In this document: one piece after another, positions 47,050-63,959 of the stretch
Position numbering within the stretch: position 1 is the stretch's first letter
How the letters are laid out: every line of letters starts with the position of its first letter
DNA from: Syncephalis fuscata
Taxonomy: Eukaryota > Zoopagomycota > Zoopagomycetes > Zoopagales > Piptocephalidaceae
DNA: 64,000 nucleotides
Reading direction: 5' to 3'
Assembly (NCBI GenBank): GCA_025786725.1
Contig: JAHLTZ010000033.1
Location: 1 to 64,000 of the forward strand
The notes under the pieces: model-generated
What the model was told of the DNA's origin: nothing
What the model saw: only the letters and a program-made list of their open reading frames with translations
Databases searched by the model: none
Position numbers and translations under genes: made by a program

Positions 47050-48354
47050 ATGTCTACGCCCAAGCCAATCGAAGGCGTTTGCCAAGTAGCCGCAACCCGT
47101 GGCCCAAACCGCTTAACATTGCATATCATCTATATGGAACTGGCCCCCAGCACGTTTTATTTATTATGGGTATATAAGCCAACAGTCTCCAACATCATAT
47201 ATACTAAAAATACATTAGGCCGAGGCGCTACGCTTGATGCATGGATGGGGCAAGCTATTTTCTTTGCTCAACAAGGCTACCAGGTGTGCATTTTCGATAA
47301 TCGCAATATTGGACGATCAGGTAAGTTGATATAGATGCTCTATTACATCGATTAACCGCTTTATACCATAGATAAAGTTGACTATGACTTTACGTTAGTA
47401 GACTGATAGGTATTCCAGATTATAGTTAACAAATATCGCTGCTTAGTATTAAGGATATGGCAACTGACACTGTGAGCTATTGGATCATCTGGGATGGAAG
47501 TCGGACGTGCATCTCGTTGGCCTCAGTATGGGTGGCATGATTACTCAGTCATTACTATTGCATTATCCGCAATATTTTGCTTCTGCATGCTTAACAAGCA
47601 CTTCGGCAGATGTACCGGCGAAGCACGTAAGTTGGATTACTTATATAACACTATAGATAGGAAATAACATATTTTGACTAGAATAAAATGCCAGATGCTA
47701 ACACTTCCCCTCCTGATGCAACTGAATCTGTAAAATTATTATTTCCAGAGGCAAGTATAGATATAGAAGTAATACGCGACTATTTATTAACCAAAATTAT
47801 TAGAAATGGCTGATTGCTCCTGCAAGACTAAGTCCGGAAAAGACTAATTTTGAATGGCTAGTTGAGGTACTGTGACCACTCACTCTATAATGTGACTCTA
47901 ATGCTTATTTAAACAATAGATCATGACCAGTTTGCGAACAACAGACCCTGAAGCTATTAACAAACAGACAAAAGCGGCACTAGTCCATACGCTTTCGGAT
48001 GAAGAATTTGCCAAGATTCGCAATACCAATATTCCAATTCTAGTTTGTACAGGTGATGAAGACAGAATTCTTGTTTTGGAAAACTCGGAATATATTGCTG
48101 AAAAGCTACAAATACCACTACGGGTGTTTAAAGAATGTGGCCATGCTATTAACATCCAAGTGCCTGAGTTATATAACGAAATGTTGCTTGAACATTTCCG
48201 CACCCCTTCTACGAATAGCATAGCTTCCCAATATAACTACCGCATAACTATTTTTACAATAAAGCTACTAAATGGTTTTAATGATATTTATATTATAGAC
48301 AATTTAGAAAGCTATTGTAATTCAAATTATTTGGCTGTAATTATTGGTTTATAG
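47050..48354 (+). CDS. alpha/beta hydrolase fold protein
   Basis: Starts MSTPKPIEGVCQVAATRGPN. Exons are 47,050-47,169, 47,219-47,320, 47,372-47,393, 47,447-47,626, 47,682-47,750, 47,804-47,866 and 47,920-48,354. Motifs are YGTGPQHVLFIMG (oxyanion region), AWMGQAIFFAQQGYQVCIFD, DNRNIGRSD, the nucleophile elbow LVGLSMGGMI, the acid VCTGDEDRIL and the catalytic CGHAINIQ. The triad is therefore complete. Substrate is unknown; the family includes esterases and hydrolases with an FIMG..DNRG..S signature. The fifth intron starts GC (GAG|GCAAGT). Two single-base losses (near 47,127 in TTGCATATC and near 47,469 in ACTGTGAGC) must be bridged. Confidence 0.88.
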
Positions 48355-48659
48355 CATTTTGTATTAGCTGATTTATTCTACACTATTTTGATGCATGGTA
48401 CGAATAAATGACCTTAAACGATCAATATGCCATTTTTCGTTGTTAAAGCAAATCTATAATATATACATACTATAGAAATATATTTAAACAAGTTTTAATG
48501 CGAACACATGTTACGATATAGAATATCGTTATTTTCTGGAACATTCGAGAAACGATTAGTCATCATTGGTGATTGCTCCTTTCAAAAACCTTTAAAGCTC
48601 AGTTAAACACTACTGGATATACAATTACATTTATTTTGCAACTTTTTTTTGTTATCAAA
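48355..48659. other. intergenic
   Basis: AT-rich, promoter side of the AN1 gene; nothing else seen. Confidence 0.5.
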
Positions 48660-49340
48660 ATGGAATTCTATGATCTTGGAAAGCGCTGCTCATTACCAGA
48701 TTGTCAACAACATGGTGAGTGGGACTGCTAATATAATATAATTTATATAAACTTAACACCAGTACTAACAGCAATAATATCAAAGATTATTTACCATTTT
48801 TCTGTAAACAATGCGTGGCATGGTATTGTTTAGATCACAAAAATGTCGATCATCATATCAACTGCTCTGGCCGTTTGGATCGTAAAGTGCCAACCTGTCC
48901 TGCCTGCAATGCACCGGTACCAACATCTCCCGATGAAGACCCAAATACAACGGTAATATTTTAGCATTAACAAAACTAAACAGCAGACACGATACTAAGC
49001 AGCTGTATTCTAGATAAGCCGGCATTTGGAAGAGGTTTGCAAAAACTCCAATAGTCGAACAATAGAACAGTCCAAAAAGACAAAAAAGAAATGTGAAGTC
49101 ACGGCTGTCGTCAGATTCTTGGTGCAACTAAACCAGTTATCACATGTACACGTTGCTATCTTACTCTTTGTCTCGCGTAAGTAACCTCAAACTGTTACAC
49201 ACACAAAAAACTTATTCCGTTCTAGACATCGATTTCCCGAACAGCATCATTGTGGAGACCAAGCTCGTCGTCAACGTTTAGCAAACGCCGCTGAACAACG
49301 ACGTCTTCATTCTACTGTTTTTATGTTGCGTGTCCATTAG
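48660..49340 (+). CDS. AN1-type zinc finger protein with two AN1 domains (Zfand2/Cuz1-like)
   Basis: Starts MEFYDLGKRCSLPDCQQH. After a 74-nt intron the first AN1 finger is completed (FFCKQCVAWYCLDHKNVDHH then C), giving C-x4-C-x9-C-x2-C-x4-C-x2-H-x5-H-x-C. A second finger follows (KKCEVTGCRQ, VITCTRCYLTLCLAHRFPEQ, HHC). The layout matches Zfand2/Cuz1 proteins, which link the proteasome and Cdc48/p97 under proteotoxic stress. The protein is short (about 165 residues), with a basic C-terminal tail. One G appears missing near 49,105, where the frame moves between the second finger's first Cys pair. Confidence 0.85.
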
Positions 49341-50161
49341 TCTTGTTTTATTAAATACAATAGTCGTCATTCAATTAATAATCATTGCACTTTTATGCCC
49401 TCTATATATTAGGCAATTGTGTTATTAATATAGTGCATAACTGCTTCTTTATGTGCTAGCCCTTTTTTACATTAGTCGAGCAACGCAAACATATCCCCAT
49501 TTTAATTCTCCGCTGCATACACAATGTAGCGTTTGATATTTCGAGTGTTTTACAATCGAGCTACAATACGCTTATCTGGACTATTAAGAGTCGACTAATT
49601 AGCGCTAAGGCTAGAAATATAACGAAAAAATTGCCTTTGTCTCAGAAACACAATGCCATTGTAGTTAGTTGCTACCTTACCCATTACATGGCACTTTGCT
49701 CTAGATTAATCTAATAGTATCATTTGTTATTGAAGTAACACGCAATTAGTTATACTAAATGTTTACTAATTTTTTTAGTATTACTTGTGCTATACTTGGT
49801 AATAGCTTTTATAAGCTTCGTAATCTATTAAACAAAACCAAATAGTTTCGAATTGATGGTGCCTATACGTGTTTTGAATTATTTTTTTTGTTTAATAGAG
49901 ACCGTAACACATTCTTGTAACTATGTTTTAAGCATAAATGGTACTATTCGCCTATTAGCCCCATTATTTACAAATATTTATAACACGTTGGTTGGCTAGT
50001 AGTTACCATTACGGTCATCATTTCTTACGCCATTTCACGCCACTTTCTAAGCACAACAATACACTTTTAACGCATTCTACGCTCTTTCTCATATATAAAG
50101 CATATTGCCTAACATTTTTTCATCCACTTACTTTACTGAATTGATAGATCAATTTTAACCA
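49341..50161. other. intergenic, AT-rich
   Basis: About 0.8 kb without coding sequence; nothing recognised. Confidence 0.5.
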
Positions 50162-50912
50162 ATGGCGCGTACCTATAAGCAAACCTTTATGATATTTCTA
50201 CCTTTATGGCTACTTTATTTAGAAGTTATTCAGTTAACAATTAACGATTTCAGTCCATTTGTCGATGCCGCATGCGCACAACAGGTAAATCTATTATATT
50301 AAACGCTATACGAATATTTTATTAACCACTCGCCGTCTATTGATAGAACGCCGTGAATGAATGTCTTAGAAGCGCAACAGCAGCCATAAAAGACTGTGGG
50401 ATGAATTCTGCTTGTGCCTGTGATCAATTAACACAACGGCTAGCTTGCTATACTCAGTGCAAAGATGATATAGATTTCTACAATGCTGGTCTAAGCAATG
50501 AGCGTCCTCTCCTAATTCAGGCCTGCAATGATGCACACAAAGTAATCAAAATACCAGATCCTATTCCGGCAGCAGAAGCAGCAGCACCAGGAGCAGAAGC
50601 AGCGAAAATGATAAACCGGCTAATGCATGCCTAAACAAAATTCTTCAACGAATCCGGCATCTACGTCAAATTCGCCACCTAACGATCCGTCATCACCGAT
50701 CAATTCACGTTCTTCTCCAAAATGGCACATGGCATCTAAACAGCCAAAATTATTGAAAAGTCCGACAGTGATTATAGTTCAAATCAAAGAGCAAGAAATA
50801 GCGCTAATATCGGATGGACGACACGTATTCAGCGGCATCTTCGGTACAACGTACTGCTTTCACCGCTATGAATGGTTTATTAGTCTGTTGCTTGTTATGG
50901 ACTTTGTTGTAA
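50162..50912 (+). CDS. secreted Cys-rich protein with GPI-anchor-like tail (paralog of 25,593-26,189)
   Basis: Exon 1 (50,162-50,284) encodes a hydrophobic leader (MFLP-type core IFLPLWLLYLEVIQL). After a short intron, exon 2 carries C-x(9)-C-x(6)-C-x-C-x(8)-CY-x(2)-C (NECLRS...DCGMNSACACDQ...ACYTQC), the same framework as the protein at 25,593. An Ala/Pro stretch (IPAAEAAAPGAEAA) then leads to a Ser/Thr/Pro-rich linker and, in another frame, a GPI-type tail (AMNGLLVCCLLWTLL, stop at 50,910-50,912). At least two frame shifts are needed after about 50,620, so the C-terminal half is tentative. Confidence 0.7.
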
Positions 50913-51276
50913 CACCCTTTATGATATCTATAGTATTATTATCATTCAATTATTCAATTATTTTTTAGTACATACAGTCGTTTATGATTAAACTAAATAT
51001 ATTTTGCAAAACACTTCAAATAATTATTTTATTCAGCGTTTCAGAATCAATGATGTTTCGGAATGTATAGACAACATTCAAGTAATGGCCAAAGCTGTGG
51101 CAAACAAAGCAAATAATAAGCGAACAATAAAGTAATTGTTCATAAGCGGATATAACTACACACAGAGAAATAGTAAAAGGTAGAATGACCGTTAATCGTG
51201 TAAATAATTCACAGATTATCATCGATCATCCACCAGATACTGTAGGATATTTGGTATAACAAATCAACAAATAATC
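50913..51276. other. convergent intergenic region
   Basis: Between the 3' ends of the Cys-rich gene and the Wee1 gene. No feature is seen. Confidence 0.5.
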
Positions 51277-53523
51277 TTATAGGACACGCGTTTCAATTAG
51301 GCGGCGTAATTCCGGCTCCTGAAGCACTTTATCAATAGTTGGCCGCTCTGACGGTGTTGCTGCTAGTAAACGTCGAATACAACTGGCTAGGTTGTCTGAA
51401 ACGTTAGAGAAGTCACAGTCGCTAAAATCGTTACTCCGCAATTTCTGCCATGCTACTCCGTTATCTGGCATGACAACATTAATGGCCATTTCTAGAACAA
51501 TAAGTCCTAGACTAAAAATATCCGCTGGTCGATCATATTGGCCATTTAAAATCTCAGGTGCCATATACTCGCGGTCGCCTTCTCGTTCATCGCTACCATT
51601 CGTCGGATGAAATGCTGCCATGCCAAAATCGCCAATCTTTAATCGATCTTCGTCATCTAAAAAGACATTAGCCGGCTTTAAATCTAAATGAAGAATATTT
51701 AAATCATGCAGATGTTTTACGCCCTATTTCAAAGTCAAATACTGCTAGTTATTATTAATTGACCAACTTACCATTGCTATATCGGCAAAAAACAGCCAAA
51801 TCTGCGCTTCATCAATTTGCTCACTATTACAATGAATATCAAGGTAATCTTTTAATGTACCTCGAGAACAAAGCTCTGTCTGTAAGTACAGATGTCCTTT
51901 TTGTTCCCAAGCATCAAAAGTTGAATACAGTGCGGATGTTGGCCAATATGCCATAGAATCTTCACCTCTTCAAGTTGCCGCATTCTGTCGCGTGTGCCAT
52001 TAAATGGAAATTTTGTACGTTTAACCGCATAAACCTGTTGGTTTGATCGTGACCGTGTTGCAAAAGCTTCTGAAACTCGCCACAACCAAGTGTACGTATT
52101 ACAGCAAATTCCGAATCAAAATAGTCTATATAAATATCCGGCATTGATGGTGTAGCAAGATGATCATCTTCATTAGTAGGTAAAATGAACACTATTATTT
52201 GATATACGTTAGCTCATTATTATACACTAGCAGCTTTGCCTTACCTTGGCCATCTGCCTCGTCAAGTTGTTTAAAATACGGTGCCCGAAGAAAGTGTGAA
52301 AAAAGCGTAATATAATCATTAATAACTAGCTTATTAAGCTTCTTCTCCATAACAAATAAATCCTTTTTCGGCTCCTCTATATTACGCGCAACAACTAAAC
52401 GATGCAATAAACTATTAGTAGGCGGCGCATGGGTCATTGTTTCATCCTGCGATAGTAATATTTCTTCACTAGCATCATGCCATATACATGGCGATGATGG
52501 CAGATCATCTGAACTTGTTAGCACATCCGACTGTTGTGGTGGTGTGCCAGGTATCGAGCTTAGCTGTTCATTATCCGTTCGATCCTTTAAATACTGATCA
52601 AGTCGTTCATTACGATGTCGATGACGCGACACAGATAATGGCGACTCTGATCCACTATGGTCCGGTGATGGGGCCATTCTTAAGAATGATAATTCTCGAA
52701 CCGGCGATGATGGTATATTGCTCATAGATTGTACAGATGGCGGTGTACACGATCCATTATTGACCAATTGATCCGGGGAATAGGCCATTTTATCAGGTGT
52801 TACTGGATTATCATGATTTGCTGTATTTGTTTCAGTAGCCGTTGCATCTTCATCGATATGTACACGCTTACGGTCTCGCTCTTGTTCAGCAGACAAAGGC
52901 AAAAGATGCTTGAGAAAAGGCCGTGTAGATGTCTTAGGGCTCGTTGTGCTATTATACATATAAATATTAGCTTTTTGCAATAATAATAATAATAATAATA
53001 ATAGTAATAATAATAATAGTATACCATACTATATTATATTCTACTTACATGGTGTATCCAATACACGCTGACTAGGAGGTCGTGGTGATTGTAAGACGTC
53101 AGCATTCATCATCATTGCTGTTGCCGATAATGTTTTATTCTTTTTCGTTTTTGACATTAAACCAGTTGAGTTGAATGCTTTGGCATCTGGTTTAACAAGT
53201 CGTGGCGTTATAAAGTTTGGCTGTTTATCGACTCTCTTGCTGGCTGTAGCAGGTGTCGCGTCCATTCTGGCTATTGTATGTCTACGTGGCACAGGTGTAC
53301 CCAGTTCAAATTCGGTCGTAGCATTACGACTTGTATTCTCGTCTTCCTCTTCGCCTAGTAAGAGCGACTTATTAATGCTACCTTGAAATAGCTGCTTTCT
53401 AAAAGAGCCTGATAGTCTGGTTGAGGTATCCGATTCCTTTAACATTCGAGATAGCATCACATTGTTACTCCGTCGTCTATTCACAGGAGCCGGCGTGCCA
53501 AATGGCAAACCACTACTATCCAT
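51277..53523 (-). CDS. Wee1-family cell-cycle protein kinase
   Basis: Exons: 53,049-53,523, 52,246-52,970, 51,772-52,191 and 51,277-51,723. A long Ser/Thr/Pro-rich N-terminal regulatory region precedes the kinase domain. Kinase motifs are the glycine loop RTLGCGEF-SEAF, VYAVKRTKF (beta-3 Lys), HPHCIQLFDAWEQKG, LCSRGTLKDYLD, LHLDLKPANVFL (catalytic loop), KIGDFGMA and the Wee1 signature EGDREYMAPEIL. Wee1 phosphorylates Cdk1 on its glycine-loop Tyr and delays mitosis. Single-base losses in T runs at about 52,081 (glycine loop) and 51,928 (QLFDAWEQ) must be bridged. The first intron holds a (TTA)n microsatellite just before its 3' splice site. Confidence 0.9.
52979..53019 (+). repeat. (TAA)n microsatellite in a Wee1 intron
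   Basis: About 13 TAA units with two interruptions. On the gene strand it reads (TTA)n immediately upstream of the acceptor GCAAAAAG. Confidence 0.95.
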
Positions 53524-54017
53524 TGTGTTGAGATTCGTTCTTCAACCACTAACAAGCGAACAATCGTCGCGATCTATTCAAATGGTAGTTAAGCGCTGAT
53601 CTTGTTAATGGTGAGTGCATATAGCGTATACACACACACACGTAGATCTGACGATCAATCAGTGTTAATTGAACACTAGAGTAAGGGAAGAGCAGGATCT
53701 GTACAGAAGAAGCAGCGGTAACAACAATAAGTGTCAGTAAGTGCATACAGTAAACAAAAGTAAGCAAGGAAAAGAAAGGAATAGTAAAGTGCAGCACCAC
53801 ACAATGACTAAACCTTTTCCACTATTTTTCCTTGTATTATGACTCACCTACTAATAGATTAGTAATAAACTAATAATCAATCTACAAGATCTTACTCTGT
53901 AATAGGATCAATTGTTGAAGAAATAAGCGGACTTTAGTACAGGTGAATACAACTCAGATAATATAGCATGAAATATGGCCACATGATCAATAAAGACGCT
54001 TTTTTATTTATTATGAT
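53524..54017. promoter_or_regulatory. Wee1 promoter region
   Basis: A 494-bp region between the Wee1 start and the end of the IleRS gene. It includes a CACACACAC run near 53,632. No motif is assigned. Confidence 0.4.
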
Positions 54018-58469
<4,452 letters not shown>

Positions 58470-58657
58470 ATTGACAATAATAGTAGTAGTATTAAGTGAC
58501 GACAACGTAAAAAAATATATAACAAAAATAAAAAATTTAATCACGTCTACATTAATTAAAAGTTATTTAAATCATTTAAACTATTTAATCATTTAATAAT
58601 TGCTTTTTATTTAATGGTTAATTACTATTATGTACAACGGTAAATGCATCATCTTAT

Positions 58658-60195
58658 TTATTGGCGTCCACGAACTTCTTTAAGTAAGCCTCGTTTAAGT
58701 GCCAATTCTGCTTCTAACTTGTCGGCCATGCCTTGTAAACGTTTCTATTAATTTATTCGATTAGCACTGGTTGTCTTAATAATAGCAATAGCAATAATAA
58801 TGCTTACTTTAACAATTGGATTGGTAGCACTAGCAATATCAGCTTGTTTCTTTTGCAGACTTGTCTCCAGCTCTGACACTTCTTCTTGTAGTAATCGACG
58901 TTGTACAGATGCTTCATCATCTAAATAGAGGATCATCAATTAATACCTATTACTATACTACATGACTTGATACTTACCAGGCCCACCTTCATCGCCCTCC
59001 TCTTCATCTTCGTCATCTTCGTCGTCATCGTCATCTTCGCCGCTTCCACTGCCGCTTTCGCTGCTTTCACGGTCATCGTCTTCATCTACCTCGTGTAGAC
59101 CGTCAACACCTTCCTCAAGTTGTTCAAGACCACGACCAATTTCTGCTGCAAATCCGAGTCATATCCTTCAAGGTCAATATCACTACCGACGCTTTGGCGA
59201 TCTCGACCATCACCGTGACCATACGAGGCAAGTGGTGTATTATTGCCCATTTCATACTCTGATGGTGTAGCATGGTCTCGTAGCTCGTGTACCTCTACAT
59301 TAATTAATAAAGTTAATATTGCAATCATTACAATTATACAGCACTTGCCGTATATTACTTGTTCAGCTGCGGCATCCTTTTTCAACAATTCTTCAACTTG
59401 TCGCTCAATAATTTCTATTCTCTATTATACAATTAGCTAATCGTATATCGCCAACTACCATAAACTTGCCTGTTTTGAAACACGTTTACGAAAGCGTCGT
59501 TTACGCACATCTCTCAATGGGGCCGATAAACCATCAGGCCATGCATTACCATTACCGGTGGGTGGCCGTGATGGCTGTAATTCTGGCTGATCTCCTTCAA
59601 CTACAAGCATCTTTATAACTTATATTAATTAAATACTATTTAGTTGCAGTAATGCCACTTACTTGACAAATATCGCCTACTTTAAAAAAGTGTCGACGAT
59701 TAAATGTTTTTTGTGTTTCAATAATACACGGTAGATCGACAAGTTTAGCCCGATGCTTCTCGCCATATAGATCAAGTTGTGCGTGTCGATTATCTACAGC
59801 CAGTTTAAGACTATTTGCTAACAAGGACCAAGGTCTAGCTTACCGGTGAATTTAAAGCTAACATTATTGCCAATAGTTCGTTCACGGATATCACGCCGTA
59901 ATCGTTCGACTGTCTCGCCTGGTGGTAAGCGTAATAGGAATTGTTCTTCAGAACGTACTAGATTCTCAAGATCGTGCGGTAGATTATCGCTCATCTCTTT
60001 GCCAATAGGTTTGATACGGATACGTGGTGTAGCCGGTGGCAAGGGTGCCGACGTGCGCTGACTACCTCGACCCGCCCCAAACGGTGTCGAGGATGAAGAC
60101 GGTGTGGATCCAGTGGCATTAGAAGAGGCTAGAATCTCTTTCGGCGTCTTTATCTTTAGTCGAACGCCACCAGGTGTGCTAGGTGTAGACTCCAT
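58658..60195 (-). CDS. TAF7: TFIID subunit TAF7
   Basis: Starts MESTPSTPGGVRLKIKTPKE. The TAFII55 domain begins with LENLVRSEEQFLLRLPPGET and includes HAQLDLYGEKHRAKLVDLP, CIIETQKTF, FFKVGDICQ and MLVVEGD. Downstream are WPDGLSAPLRDVRKRRF(R)KR, an RIEIIERQVEELLKKDAAAE helix, an Asp/Glu-rich stretch and a C-terminal coiled coil (EEVSELETSLQKKQADIASA). TAF7 is a TFIID subunit that restrains TAF1 activity. One intron (59,422-59,469) starts GC (CAG|GCAAGT). At 59,818-59,843 either a 26-nt GT-AG intron or a missing base is needed. Another base is missing near 59,150 (GATTTGCAGCAG). It lies 190 bp upstream of the IleRS gene in the same orientation. Confidence 0.92.
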
Positions 60196-60338
60196 ACTGT
60201 GTATAGAATGTATATTATTGAAAGTAGTAAAGAGTAAACAAATAAATGTAACTTTAGTAAATAATTAAAACACTTTTGTTAATTAACAGCATTTGATTAA
60301 AAACACGACACCATCCGTCTTTATTAAATATAAACCGG

Positions 60339-63033
60339 CTACAATGGCGTGGTTTCTCGTTTCAACCAAGCATAACCAGGTCCATCCTTGTTCAATAGAG
60401 GAGAGACACGCTCAAAGCATTGCTTGTGATGGTGGTCGACCCATTGGCGCTCCTCGGAACTGATCAGATTAATATCAATCAGCTTCTTTTGAATTGGTAC
60501 CTATTTACAATAATTAGCCTATATTCGATCTAATCAAGATAGCTTACCATAGTAACATTTTCAAAGCCTAGATAATCAACATCACCGAATCTTTGTGGTG
60601 TGTCGGCCTTGCGTACTAGCAATACATTTTCAATACGTATGCCAAATTGACCGTCTTCATAGTATCCCGGCTCTATTAACATCGAATAAGTATGAGTAAT
60701 GCTACTATTTAGTCATATTATAACTTACCATTGGTTATAGACATGCCGACCATTAATGGTACTTCATGGCAATAAGGCCGATAGCCAATACCTTGTGGGC
60801 CTATAAAATAATTGCTATTTAGCCATTTTATTCATAAATTATACTTTTATAATTACCTTCGTGTACATTTAAAAATGATCCTACACCATGGCCAGTGCCA
60901 TGACGATAATCAAGGCCATCTTGCCACAATGGTGCACGGGCCAATATATCAAGCGAGAATCCTGAATAAATAATAAATATGTAATTAATTAGATGGTATG
61001 ATTATTGCTATACACTCATGCCATTCGTTGTATTACCGGTAGTTGTGGCGGGGAACACGGCTCGGTCAATAGCAATATGGCCTTGAAGTACTCGAGTAAA
61101 GCATCGCTTTTCGTAATCTGTTGGTGTACCAAAGTGCAAGGTACGTGTGACATCAGTCGTGCCATCACTAAGATTTGTCATAATTAATAAATACACAAAT
61201 ATTTATATTGTTTTCTTTCATTTCTTACCGGTATTGACCGCCAGAATCACACAAATACATTTGATTACGCTTGACTAACGCGCATGTCTCTGGTTCCGGC
61301 TTGTAGTGAATAATGGCGCCATTGGCACCCGCGCCCGAAATGGTGTCAAAGCTCAAACCAACGAAATCTACTTGTTCTGCACGGAATGCTGCTAATTTAT
61401 CGGCTACATCAACTTCACTATGATGTTCATTGCCAGCCAAAAGCTCGCCTTCTAACCAGGCAAAATAATTACACTATCAAATAATACTTTTGTTAAATAA
61501 CAATAATATATCATCTACTAGTTAATGTTACCAATGCAGCAGCATCTCTTAGATGAGATTGACGCATGCCTTCAAGTTCTGCCTGGTTCTTGATGGCCTT
61601 GGACATCATAATGGGTGAACGGCCTTCTACAACATTACTCTATTATTATATTCAATTAGTATGTTTTTAATAATGTCTATTATCGTTAGTTTAGAACAAC
61701 AATTACCTTGCCAATGGCATCTTCGAGTGCAACACTGCTCGAGTAGTTAATAGTAGTTTCTATGCCATAATAAATACATGGTTAATAATAGTGCTTATTG
61801 TTTATAATGCCGTTCTGATATTTACCTCTTTGATTCGGCAATAGGAGCACTGTTGGCCACTGTGCGTAAATGAGTGAGAATACTGTGATACGGCTTAATC
61901 TGTACACTGTCACCCAAGTGTTCACGTACTTCAGCCGTGACCTTCCTCTCGTCAATATACAAAATGACTTTATCGCTGGTTACAAGACTATAGGCGAAGA
62001 ATACCGGGTTAAAGTCATATCAGAGCCACGTAAGTTAAACAGCCCTATATTATCGATGGATTAATACAAAACAGCAACCAAGCTAACTGCCATTCATTTA
62101 ATTACTTACAGGCAATTTCATCGAGTGCCGATACAACAATACCGGACAAATTGTCTTTCTTTAATTCATCACGTAATTTATGAATCTTATCAGCCATGGT
62201 TTGGCCTATTAATATTTATAATAAATTAGCTTTTAATTATATTCAATCTATTATTACTTGCCAGTATATTTGATGGGTAGAACAAAGGCTGGATGGTGTG
62301 GTCGTTCTGGACGATCATCCCAAATAACATCAATCAAATTCTCGGTAATTGTAGCAAATTGTGCACCAACACTTTCCAATGAGTCTTGAAGGGACCGTGC
62401 ATCGGCTGTAAATCACCATAATAATTACGATTAATACAGTGATTCATTTGTATTCATTACAACCTACGTGCTGTAATAAGTGTTGGATCCATGCCTACAC
62501 GCGCACCTGAAGATGCCATCTAATGATTGAACGTGTTAGCTCAATAGTCATTTATCACTGTCTATTACCTTAAGCAAATACTCTTGCCAATTGGGCACAC
62601 CTGGTAAGCCTTGCTTCATAAGAGTCCAGTTATCGTCAAGTTCCTGAGAAGCTTGCAAGAAATAGCGACCATCGGTGAATAGAGCTGCAGCATCTGTTGT
62701 GACAACTGCACAGCCTATTTGGTAACAGTTGTTAGCAGATAATGCAGTTAAGTATCTATTACTTCGTTTTACCGGCTGAACCACTGAAGCCTGAGATATA
62801 CTGACGACGCTTATCGCAAGCTGCGCTGTATTCACTCTATTGAAATGCATTAGCACGCTGTATTACTTGTTTATCTGCCTATGTTTCTTGGTTTGTCGAC
62901 CCACCTGGTGTGCATCCTCGCTAGGAATGACGTAGGCAGTCAAGTTGTAGCGAGGGTCGGCCATCAAGGCACGTAGACGGCGCAGACGGTCCGTCGTGGG
63001 CACCCTCTTTATTTCGGCAGCGTCGACCGGCAT
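60339..63033 (-). CDS. Xaa-Pro aminopeptidase (aminopeptidase P, M24B)
   Basis: Starts [20 protein letters not shown]; upstream in-frame sequence reaches a stop without another ATG. More than ten short introns interrupt it. N-terminal creatinase-like domains contain [40 protein letters not shown] and [15 protein letters not shown]. The catalytic pita-bread domain shows all metal ligands: [49 protein letters not shown] and the last Glu in the ENV region, ending WLKRETTPL. The enzyme removes N-terminal residues before proline, usually with two manganese ions. No presequence is seen, so it is probably the cytosolic form. The 3' end lies 144 bp from the TAF7 start. Confidence 0.92.
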
Positions 63034-63877
63034 GATAGCGTTGCTAGTAGTACTTGAAAGAGAAGAAGCGCTATGGAATGACCGACCTTGTTCAGCAGGA
63101 GGCTTATAAAACGATAGTTGACGAGTAGTTGACCTACTAGTCCCAAAGATACCCGAGATACAATAGGACGTTGACGCAGTCGGGGAAATAGACGCGTACC
63201 AGCAGTGGATTTATTGAAAGGCCAGAAAGGATACCGTGCCCAGAAACACATACAAATAAGCGTCGTAGTGTGCGCACGATAGATAAACAGACGCAAAAGA
63301 AAGAGAAAAAGCCTTGGGCAATCCTAAACTCACGCCTTTAGAATAGGCGATACAAGAACAATGAATGACAAATGGTATTGTGTATTCAGTTGCCATTATA
63401 ATTGAATTATTAAGTAAATATGATCATCATAAATACCATGATAATTAAACTATATAAATAACTAATTAATTAGCTAATTAGTTAATTCTATCAATATATT
63501 AATAACAGTCTATTCGTATCTATCTATTTTATTGTAAAATGTTAATTACAGGCTAAATATTTTATCTTATTTATGCAATAGCATCTGAATAAGTTTGTTG
63601 TTAGGTCGAAATTCACGCATCCAGATTAGTATTCCCCTTTAATATTCTATCGGGCGGAACTCTTTCCGGTTCTTCTTTTGTTTCTCCTTTCCTGCTTTCG
63701 CTCTTTCTCTAGTTTGGTCGGCCAAGCAAGATTAAACACACCACCTGCACTTTGCACGGCCATTCTCTTTGATTTGCCGCACGCTTGCTCATTCCTGCTA
63801 ACTACTGGTTCTAATAGGGACACCAGTTGAATCTACGCGAGTTTGTCGTCTTCTTTTCTTCAGTGATTGCACCTTCA
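63034..63877. promoter_or_regulatory. divergent promoter region
   Basis: Between aminopeptidase P (minus) and the partial gene at the right edge (plus). The AT-rich middle carries a (TAATTAGC)-like palindromic run near 63,460-63,490; the right part is pyrimidine-rich (CTTTCTCTAGTTTGG). Minus frames here (63,009-63,396) are not supported as coding. Confidence 0.45.
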
Positions 63878-63959
63878 ATGTTTGCCCTTCGTACTGTTGC
63901 CAACGCGTCTCGCGTCATGAGCGCTTCTGCTCGCGTCTCTTCGGCAGTTATGGTCGCCG
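63878..63959 (+). CDS. first exon of a probable mitochondrial precursor protein (truncated by window end)
   Basis: ATG followed by MFALRTVANASRVMSASARV and SSAVMVAG, an Arg/Ser/Ala-rich sequence with no acidic residues, as in mitochondrial targeting peptides. A good donor (GCCG|GTAAGA) ends the exon at 63,959. The mature protein lies outside the window, so identity cannot be given. Confidence 0.65.
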
